A stretch of DNA of 64,000 bases, taken from the NCBI RefSeq assembly GCF_014534645.1, contig NZ_JACVQF010000215.1, forward strand, positions 62,001 to 126,000, written 5' to 3'. This document shows, piece after piece, positions 1 to 8,700 of this stretch. The translations under genes were made by a program, and so were the position numbers. Positions within the stretch are counted from its first letter, which is position 1. Each line of letters starts with the position of its first letter. Below the pieces are notes generated by a model, which was not told where the DNA came from, did no database searches, and saw only the letters and a list, made by a program, of their open reading frames with translations. The stretch is from Streptomyces griseicoloratus. Lineage in GTDB: Bacteria > Actinomycetota > Actinomycetes > Streptomycetales > Streptomycetaceae.

Positions 1-2
1 AA

Positions 3-173
3 GCGCACAGGGCCGTGGTGACGGCCTTCCTGGAACGGCCACGCACCCAGGAGGCGTCCGCACAGCGGCTGGGCCTCCCCTACAGCACCTATCCGCGGCA
101 CCTGGCGCACGGCGTGGAACGGGTGTGCGAGCTGCTGTGGCGCAGGGAGAGGAGCGAGGCGTCATCCGGGTGA
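3..173 (+). CDS. C-terminal fragment of a protein with an HTH-like tail
   Basis: The reading frame is open from the window edge to a TGA at 171-173, giving the last 56 residues of a protein whose start lies outside the window. The stretch EASAQRLGLPYSTYPRHL reads like a helix-turn-helix in which a short helix is followed by a Ser-Thr-Tyr recognition helix, and the tail ends in basic residues. Similar tails occur at the ends of actinobacterial regulatory or ATP-binding proteins, but the family cannot be named from this piece. It is convergent with the next gene, with about 90 bases between the stops, so it is probably not part of the polyketide locus. Confidence 0.5.
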   Translation, partial: AHRAVVTAFLERPRTQEASAQRLGLPYSTYPRHLAHGVERVCELLWRRERSEASSG

Positions 174-261
174 CCGTGCCGGCCGGGGACGGGCCGTTCC
201 CGGGCACCGGGGACGGCCCCTCCCTGTGGCGGCCGCGTGCACTGCGCGGATTCGCCGGCGT

Positions 262-1371
262 TCACCGGCTCGTGTCCTCCCCCAGGGCGATCATCTCGGT
301 GATCTCCGCGGCACGTGCTGTCTCCTCGGCGGCGAACCGTTCCGCGTCCAGCGCCTCGGCGATCTCGTCGTCCTGGCGCATCAGCCGGTCCAGGTCGCTC
401 CCCCGTACGTCCCCGTCACACAGCTCGGCGAACGCCTCCCGGACCTCGGGGCTCCACAGCCCGATGTCCCTGAGGCAGGGCGCGATCCGGGAGAACAACG
501 CCCGGCGGAAGACCCGGAGATGGCCGCTCTCCTCCGCGATGCGGACCGCCGCGGCACGGGGTACGCCGAAGTTCTCCAGCACTTCGGTGCCGCGCAGCCG
601 GTTGCGCATCAGATGGCAGCCCTCGATGACGAACTCCTCGCGCTCGGCCAGTTCGTTCGCGGTCAGGCCGCGGTAATGGTCGCGCAGGGCGATGCGGCCG
701 AACGCGACGTGGCGGGCCTCGTCCTGCATGACGTAGGCGAGCAGACGCCGGGGCAGCGGCCGGCGGGTGGTGTCTCTCAGCAGCCCGAACGCCGCCAGCG
801 CCAGCCCTTCGACGAGGACCTGCATGCCCAGGTACGGCATGTCCCAGCGGGAGTCGCGCAGCGTGTCGTCCAGCAGTGTGCGCAGACTGCCGTTGATCGG
901 GTAGCTCGAGCCGATCTTCTCCCGCAGGAAGCGGGAGAAGATCTCCACGTGGCGGGCCTCGTCCATGGTCTGGGTCGCCGCGAAGAACTTGGCGTCGAGG
1001 TCGGGCGCGCATTCCACGATGCGGGCCGAGCAGATCATGGCACCCTGCTCACCGTGCAGGAACTGACTGAACTGCCAGGCGGCGAAGTGCCGCCGCAGTT
1101 CGCTTCGCCGCTCGGGCCCCAGGCGTTCCCAGTACGGTGTGCCGTGCAGCGGGAGCGCCTCGTCGGGGGTGCCGAGGGGGTCGGCGGGGTCCACGTCGAG
1201 GTGCCAGTCGATCCGGCGTACGGCGTCCCACTGCCGGTCCTTGCCGCGCTGGTAGAGCGTGAGCAGTCGTTCACGGCCGTCGCCGTACTCCCAGGAGAAG
1301 GTGCTCGCCGCGCCGGCGGGCACGCTCCAGTGCCCGGACGAGGAGGAGGGGGGCGGGGCGGGGGATGTCAT
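262..1371 (-). CDS. Ferritin-like non-haem diiron protein (probable oxygenase/desaturase)
   Basis: This is a 369-residue helical protein with the full ligand set of a ferritin/ribonucleotide-reductase-like diiron site: Glu108, Glu138 and His141 in a first DEARH, Glu188, then Glu218 and His221 in a second DEARH. Such proteins bind two irons in a four-helix bundle and activate O2 for hydroxylation, desaturation or N-oxygenation; the substrate cannot be read from the sequence. The ATG at 1371 was chosen over an upstream one because GGGAGGA precedes it at a good distance and it lies 22 bases after the upstream stop. It follows PKS A and the 457-residue protein on the same strand, so it is most likely a tailoring enzyme acting on the polyketide, perhaps while bound to ACP. 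Confidence 0.8.
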   Translation of the reverse strand: MTSPAPPPSSSSGHWSVPAGAASTFSWEYGDGRERLLTLYQRGKDRQWDAVRRIDWHLDVDPADPLGTPDEALPLHGTPYWERLGPERRSELRRHFAAWQFSQFLHGEQGAMICSARIVECAPDLDAKFFAATQTMDEARHVEIFSRFLREKIGSSYPINGSLRTLLDDTLRDSRWDMPYLGMQVLVEGLALAAFGLLRDTTRRPLPRRLLAYVMQDEARHVAFGRIALRDHYRGLTANELAEREEFVIEGCHLMRNRLRGTEVLENFGVPRAAAVRIAEESGHLRVFRRALFSRIAPCLRDIGLWSPEVREAFAELCDGDVRGSDLDRLMRQDDEIAEALDAERFAAEETARAAEITEMIALGEDTSR

Positions 1372-1393
1372 GAGCGCTGTCCTCCCTGCGGCA

Positions 1394-2767
1394 CTACAGC
1401 GGCTGGTCGACGTGATCGGGGGTGTAGCGGACGGCATGGGCGTAGGCGTCCAGCAGTCCCTGCAGCGGGCGTTCGGGGAGGCCGGGCTTCCACAGTTCCA
1501 CCGCCATCTCGCCGTGGTAGAGCATCGGCCAGCGGACGTACAGCCGGGGATCCGCGGCGTCGTTGACGGCGTGCGACCGGGCGACGGTGTCGGCCGCCAC
1601 GTCGGCCATCAGGTCGGTTCCGCAGCCGAAGCCGTACGGGTACAGCTCCCGGTTGGCCGGTACCGACTCGATCACCGCGGCGTCGGCCCAGCCGACTCCC
1701 ACGTGGGCGTGCACCCCGCCGCGGATGAGCGGGGCCGTGCGTTCACCGTCGGGGTCCACGACCCAGTGCCCGCTCGCCGACCGCCCCAGACGGACCGTGG
1801 GCACGGCGGCGAGCAGGGCGCACACCTCCCATGCCTCCACCGACGGTCCCTTCGGGTCGACGCCCTCCGGGGCGAGGACCCGCAGGCGGTCGCCGCGGCT
1901 GCGGGGGTGGAGCACGGTGACCTCGTCCTCGCGCAGGTCGCGCTTGTCGACGTCCCAGCTGCCGGAGGCGGTGACCACGACGGCGTCGAGGCCGGGGTCG
2001 TAGAGGAACAGCATGCCCTCGCTGAGGCGTTTCCAGCCGAGGTACTCGCGGTACAGCGAGGCGAGGCCGTCCGAGACGTAGCGGTCGACGCGGACCGGTT
2101 CGGGAAGCAGCCCGAGCCGGCCCATCCGCCGCCCGGCCGACGCCAGGTGCCGCGGTGCCTCGCAGGCCGCCCAGACGGTGGCGGGCAGGGCGTCGCGGAC
2201 CACTTCGTAGCGGTCCCCGACGTCTTGGGCGCAGGCGGCGGTGACCAGCCGGTCGCGGATCCGGTCGGCCAGTCGCCCGGTCTCGGTGGGATGGCCTCCT
2301 TCCAGGGTGAACAAGGTGGCTTCCCGCCCTTCGCGGTCGACCAGGACCACGCGGGGGGCCGCGGTCCGCGCCATGACGGTCCGCCCGATCTCGACCGCCT
2401 CGGTGTGCCGCAGGCCGGCGAGGCTCTCGGGGACCTGGGCGATCACCACCGTCTGGCGCGAGCCCACGCGCAGTCCGAGTTCGGCGCACGTCCGGGCGCT
2501 CAGCGGAGGGCTCTGCTCGGGAACCCGGTCGGGCAGGGGCTGCGGTCCGGTGGGGATGTGCGTGACGATCAGCAGCAGGTCGACGTCGCCGTGCGACTCC
2601 TCCACGACGGCGTGTCCCTGTTCCTCGAAGGCGGCGGTGAGCTGGCGGACGAAGACGCCCAGCGCGGTGTCGTCCGGGTGCGGCCGCCCGGCGACCTGCA
2701 CCACCAGTGGCCGCCACCACGGCAGTTCGTCGAGTTTCACCGCCGGGCGGTCCGGGAGGCCGGTCAT
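1394..2767 (-). CDS. Unrecognised 457-residue protein, coupled to PKS A
   Basis: I do not recognise this family. The protein is soluble, with no signal peptide or membrane segment, and rich in Val, Arg and Asp. The N-terminal part looks like an alpha/beta fold with hydrophobic strands (WWRPLVVQVAG, VDLLLIVTHIP, TVVIAQVPESL). The middle has a Gly/Trp-rich stretch (GMLFLYDPGLDAVVV). The C-terminal part has conserved-looking His, Cys and Trp residues (GGVHAHVGVGWAD, YPYGFGCGTDL, WPMLYHGEMAVELW). No classical hydrolase, P450, methyltransferase or NAD-binding motif is visible. Its ATG overlaps the PKS A stop codon as ATGA, so the two are probably made together, and the diiron gene follows after 22 bases. 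That placement implies a specific role with the PKS product, but the function is unknown. Confidence 0.75.
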   Translation of the reverse strand: MTGLPDRPAVKLDELPWWRPLVVQVAGRPHPDDTALGVFVRQLTAAFEEQGHAVVEESHGDVDLLLIVTHIPTGPQPLPDRVPEQSPPLSARTCAELGLRVGSRQTVVIAQVPESLAGLRHTEAVEIGRTVMARTAAPRVVLVDREGREATLFTLEGGHPTETGRLADRIRDRLVTAACAQDVGDRYEVVRDALPATVWAACEAPRHLASAGRRMGRLGLLPEPVRVDRYVSDGLASLYREYLGWKRLSEGMLFLYDPGLDAVVVTASGSWDVDKRDLREDEVTVLHPRSRGDRLRVLAPEGVDPKGPSVEAWEVCALLAAVPTVRLGRSASGHWVVDPDGERTAPLIRGGVHAHVGVGWADAAVIESVPANRELYPYGFGCGTDLMADVAADTVARSHAVNDAADPRLYVRWPMLYHGEMAVELWKPGLPERPLQGLLDAYAHAVRYTPDHVDQPL

Positions 2768-5700
2768 CGGCCGCCTCCGGCGACCAGCGGCAGGACGCGG
2801 CGTGCCAGGTCGTCGAGGCAGCTCGCCGCGATCAGTTCCAGCGCGGGGATGTTGCATCCCAGGGCGCGGTCCACGGCGACGGACAGTTCGACGACCATGA
2901 GCGAGTCCAGTCCCAGCTGGTCCAGCCTGCAGGTGCGGTCGACGCGCTCGGGGGTGGTCTGCACGACCTCGGCCACGAGCGCCGCCAGCTCCGCGGCGAC
3001 CGCTTCCACCGCCTCGTCGTCGCGGAGCCCGGCGAGCCTGGAGCGCAGCGCCTCGGCGCGGCTGACCCCGGCGCGGCCGGCGGCTCGGCGGCACGCGGCG
3101 AAGGCCGGCCGGTTCAACCCGGCGAGCAACTGCCCCATCCTCTCCCAGTCCACCCTGCCGAACACCCCGACGTGGGGCCCGTGTCCGAGTTGTCTTTCGA
3201 ACGCCTGCCAGACCTCCGCCGGCGAGACCGAGCCGAACCCCATGCGGTGCAGCGTCTGTTCGAAGCCGGTACGGACGACGAAGCCGGTCTCGGCGACGCC
3301 GCCCAGAACCTGCGCGGATCCCGGCAGGCCGTGGGCGCGTCGCCGCCGGACCAGGGCTTCCAGGTAGGCGTTGGCGGCGACGTAGGCGCTCTGGAGCTTG
3401 TTGCCGCCGAGGGTGGCCACCGACGAGCACATGTGGAAGAAGTCCAGTTCGCGGTCCATGGTGAGCTCGGACAGTACGGCGGCCCCGCGCACCTTGGGGT
3501 GCAGGACGGCGTCGAAGCGTTCGGCCGTCAGCTCGGCGAGCAGGGCGTCGTCGAGGACCATCGCCGCGTGCAGGACGCCCCGCACCGGATGCCCGGCGTC
3601 GTCCGCGTCGGCGATCACCTGCCGCATCGTCTCGCGGTCCGCCACGTCCGCGGCGAGCGCCGTCACCCGCGCCCCGGCCGCCGCCAGCCGCTTCAGCAGC
3701 GCCGGAGCCTCGGGAGAGTCCGCGCCGCGCCGGCCGGCCAGGATCAGGTGCCGGGCTCCCCGTCGCACCAGATGCTCCGCCAGCGCCGCACCGAGTCCGC
3801 TCAGACCTCCGGTGACCAGGTAGCTGCCGGTGGCGTCCGGGTCCGCCGGTGGCACCGGTTGTTCCACCGGGACCGGCTCGCCCAGTTCGACGACGATCTT
3901 GCCCAGGTGTCTGGAGTGACGCAGGGAGCGGAACGCCTCGGGTACCGCGTCGGCGGAGTGGACCTGGTGCGGCAGCGGGCGGTAGCGGCCGTCGGTGACC
4001 CGGCGGCAGAGTTCGGTGAACTCCTCGGCCGCGACGTCGGGCAGCTGCACGGGGAGGGTCGCCACGTCGACGCCGAAGTAGGCGATGTTGCGCCGGAAGG
4101 GACCCAGGAGCACCGGCGCGTTGGCGTAGAGGTCGCGCTTGCCGAGTTCGACGAACCGGCCGCCGGGGCTCAGGCACTCCAGGCCGCGTGCGATGGCCTC
4201 ACCCGCCAGCGAGTTCAGCACCACGTCGACGCCGCGGCCGTCGGTCAGCTCGCGGACGTCCTCGGCGAAGCGCAGGTCCCGCGAGTTCAGGACGTGCCGC
4301 ACACCGAGCATCCGCAGCAGGTCGCGCTTGGCCGGCGTACCCGCGGTGGCGATGACCTCGGCGCCCACGGACCACGCGTACTGCAGGGCGGCCAGACCCA
4401 CTCCCCCGGCCGCTCCGTGGACCAGCACCCGCTCTCCGGCGCGCAGGCGGGCCAGACGCCCCAGCCCGTACTGGACGGTGAGGAAGACCGCGGGCAGCGT
4501 GGCCGCCTCGGCGAAGGACATCCGCTGCGGGACCCGGCCCAACTGCTCGGCCCGGACGACGACGTGCGAGGCGAACCAGCCGGCTCCGCTGCCGAAGACG
4601 CGGTCCCCGGGGGCGAGGCCGGTCACCCCCGCTCCGACGGCGACCACTTCACCGGCGCCCTCCAGCCCCAGGGCAGGGCCCTGGAGACCGGGTACCGGCT
4701 GGTCGTCCGGGATCAGCCCGGTGGCGAGCATCACGTCACGGTAGTTCAGGGCGGCGGCCCGTACCGCGACCAGCACCTCGCCGGCCGAGGGAACGGGGAC
4801 GTCCTGCGGTTCCCAGACCAGACGGTGGGCCATGCCGGGGTCGCGCAGGCTCAGCCGGTATCCGTCGGTCTGCCGGCGTACCGGTGGCGCGGCCGTGGTG
4901 AACCGGGGGACGAAGCGGCCGGCCCCGGTCAGAATGATCTCCCGTTCGGTCCCGGGGTCGTTCAGCTCGGCGAGCAGCCGCGCCGAGTCCCGGCCGGTGT
5001 CTTCCGAACGCTCCAGCGAGATCATCCTCACCTCCATCGCGGGGTACTCGCTGGCCACGGTGCGGCCGAGCGCCCAGAGGGCGGCGGCCTCGGGTGCCTC
5101 GGGGCGCTCCGGGGGCGGGAAGAGACCGGTCGGGGGCAGGACCAGCCACAGCGAGGCTTCCCGGCAGGTGCCGAGGGCGGCCACCACGTCCCGGATGCGG
5201 CAGGCGGCACGGGTGATGACGGCGGCCGGATCGGACGCCGGGGCGGGGGAGCCGGCCGGGGCGGGGGAGCCGGCCGGGCCGGCGGAATTCAGCAGGAGGG
5301 CCATGCGCACGGAGGAGTCCGGTTCGGACGGCACCGTCGCGGCCCAGTCCGGCCCGTCGAGCGGCAGGGACCGGGTGCCGAGCGCCTCGGCGAGCCGGCC
5401 CGAGAGCGCGTCAGGGGTGGCTGCCGCCACCAGCCACCGGCCGGACGGCTGCGGCACCGCGGCGGGCGGCTGGGGCATCGTGTCGGGCGGCTGCGGCGCC
5501 GCGGCGGACGGCCGGCAGGTGGATGCGGGTGCGGTCGCGCGCTGGGCGAGGATCACCGAGTCGCTCGCGCGCTCCACGTCCGGTGCCTCCCCGGTGCAGG
5601 CCACGGCGTCGAATCCGTGCGCGCCGAGCAGTGCCTTCCACTGCTCACGGGCCAGGAGGGGGGAGTCCTGCCGCAGGTCGGTGTCCGTGTAGTCCCAGTA

Positions 5701-8700
5701 GTCGTCCAGCACGCCGAAGAACGTGGACACCCAGTCGCTGTCGTGGCTCTCCAGCGCGAGCAGCATGCCCCTGTCGGCGAGCAGCACGGCGAGCCGGTCG
5801 ACGGCGGCGGCCAGGTCCTTGGCGGTGTGCAGCGCGTTGGCGGCGATCACCACGTCGAACTGCTGAGCGTGCAGGCCCTGGTCGGCGGGGTCGCGGTCGA
5901 GATCGAAGGTGGCGTACTCGACGAAGTCGTACGCGGAGAACCGGGCTTTCGCCTTCGCCAGGAAGCCGGCCGAGCGGTCGGTGAACAGGTAGCGGGTGCG
6001 CTCGGGGGGCAGCGCGGGCAGCAGCGCGCCGGTCATGCCACCGGTCCCGGCGCCCACTTCCAGGATGCGCAGCGGCCGGTCGGCGGGCCAGTCCTCGACC
6101 ATCGCCCCCAGCAGCGTCCCGGCGTAGGCGTTGTGCAGGCGCAGGTGGGGCGCGCTGCCGTAGAGCTGGGTGAGGAAGTGCTGGTCGGCCTCGCCGAAGA
6201 GGACCTCGCGGGGATCGTCCTCTCCCCGCAGCAGGCGGGCGAGCCGCAGCCCGCACCGCAGACCCGGCAGGGTCAGGGTCAGTGCGTCGGGCAGGTCGGC
6301 GAGCAGGGGGCGGATGAGCTCCAGCGGGCCTGTGGCGGCCTTCCTCCCGGTCAGCCGCCAGCGCTCACGGGCGGTCTGCTCGGCGATGCCGAACGCGCAC
6401 ATCGTCCTGGCCAGCCGGCGGAGGTAGGGCCGGTACTTCGGCAGCGCACCGGCTGCGCACAGGTCGTCGAGCCCGAACTCGGTCCTGCCGGGGAGGAGTG
6501 TCTCGACGGCGCGCCGGGCGAACAGCGCCGCGATTTCCCCGGTCCGGGCCGTCACCTGCTCGTAGTGGTCGTCGATGCGGTCGCGCAGGCGCGCCCGGGC
6601 GGGGGCCGTCCGGGTCATCAGCTCGGCGGGAGCGGGCAGCCGCACCGGCGCGGCGGCGCCTCGTGGCGCTGCCCGGAGCACCAGTTCCTGCAACGCGGCG
6701 GGGGTGCCCCCGTGCTGGTCGAACCGACGCAGCCGGCAGCCCTCCAGCTCCATGCAGACGCGGCCGTCCCGGTCCGTCAGCGACACGTCCCAGACGGCTT
6801 CCCGCCCGGTCGCCCTGATGAGCCGCAGGTGCAGATGGCCCTCGGGTGCCGGCGGGTGCCACAGGCGTACGGCCGTCAGCTGGGCGGGCAGGAAGAGCGC
6901 GTTCCCCGTCAGCTCGGCCAGGAGCGGGGCCCCGGCCTGGAGGGCACCGTCGGTCACCACCGGGTGGGCGAGGTAGTCGTCCGCGTTCTGGTCGGTGCGG
7001 TAGGAGGCGAGGAGTTCCCCCTCGCCGAGCCGGAACTCGGTGAGGACCTGGAACGCCGGACCGTGCGTGATGCCGCTGTCGGCCAGGCCCTGGTAGTGCG
7101 CGTCGGCGGGCAGGGGGTCGGGGCGGAGCCGGCCGCGCAGCGCGGCCAGGTCGAGGGGGGCGGGTTCGGGGCGCAGGAGGCGGCGCACCCGTCCCTGCGC
7201 GTGGTGCTGCCAGGGCGAGTCCGGTCCGGTGCGGCCGGCGATGGTCACGGTCCCGGTCCGTGGTTCCAGGCCGGTCTGGAGCAGCAGGTCGTCGGTGCTG
7301 TCCTCGCCGGGCAGGACGCAGGCACTGGTGAGGGAGAGGTCGGTGACTTCCAGCGCGGTCGTGTCGAGGAGCTGACGACCGGCGGCGAGAGCGACTTCGA
7401 GGTGTCCGGTGGCCGGCAGCACGCTGGTCCGGCCGACCCGGTGCTCGGACAGCCACGGGCTGCGCACCGTGCTCAGTACGCCGTGCCAGGCGGGTCCGGC
7501 CGTGACGGCACGCTGGCCGAGCAGCGGGTGCAGGGCCACACCGTCGCTGGCGATGCCGGACCACCAGCTGGGCTCGGCCTCCCAGTACCGCTCCCGCTGC
7601 CACGGGTAGGCGGGCAGTTCCACCGGCGGTGCCGGCCGGGGGAAGTGCACGCCGGTGTCGACCGCCGCTCCGGCGGCCAGCAGATGGGCGACGGTGCCCC
7701 TGAGAGCGGCCGGGCCGTCGGCTCGCCGGGAGCCGGTTCTCACCACCGCGACGGGCGAGGAGCCGCCTTGGGCCAGGCGGCGCAGGTAGGGGCCGAGAAC
7801 GGAGTGCGGACCGATCTCGACGAAGACGTCGAAGCCCTCGGCGGCCAGCGCCTCGACGGCCGGGGCGAACCTCACCGGCTCGCGAACGTTCCGCCACCAG
7901 TACTCGGCATCCAGCGGCCCGGCGTCCAGGAGCCGGCCGGTCACCGTGGAGGCGAACGGCAGCGCGGGTTCCGTGGACGGGAGGCCGGCCAGGCCGGTGA
8001 GCAGGGCCTCCCTGATCGGGTCCATGGCGGCGCTGTGGAAGGCGTAGTCGAGATCGAGTTCTCGTGCGAACACCCCGCGCTCCTGCAGTCGTTCGCTGAG
8101 TAACGCCACGTCGGTGACCGGCCCGGCGACCGTGGTGTCGGTCCCGCTGTTGACACCGGCCAGTTCGAGCCGGCCGTCGTACGGGGCGAGTTCGGCCGTC
8201 AGCTCCTCCTCGGCCAGTCCGACGGCCGCCATGCGCCCCGTGCCGGCCGTGGCCTCCTGGGCCCGGCTCCGCGCGGCGACCACACGGGCGGCGTCCGCCA
8301 GGTCGAGCGCTCCGGCCACGCAGGCCGCGGCGATCTCCCCGACGCTGTGACCGACGACGGCCTGCGGCCGCACACCGTGCGTGCGCAGTACCTCGACGAC
8401 ACCGAGCTGGTAGGCGAACAGCAACGGCTGGGCCACTTCGGTGGACTTCAGCCGCTCCGCGTCACCCGCCGCCAGCGCGTCGACGACCGACCATCCGAGC
8501 AGCTCGTCGAGTACGTCCGCGACGTTCTCCACGGCCCGCCGGAAGGCCGGCTCGGTGCGCAGCAACTCGGCACCCATGCCGGGCCACTGCGACCCGTTCC
8601 CCGAGAAGGCGAACGCGACACGGCCGTGCGCCACCGCCCTGGCCGTGGCCGAACCCGGCGCCGGGCGTTCACCACGGGCCGCGGCCGTCAGGGCGGACGC

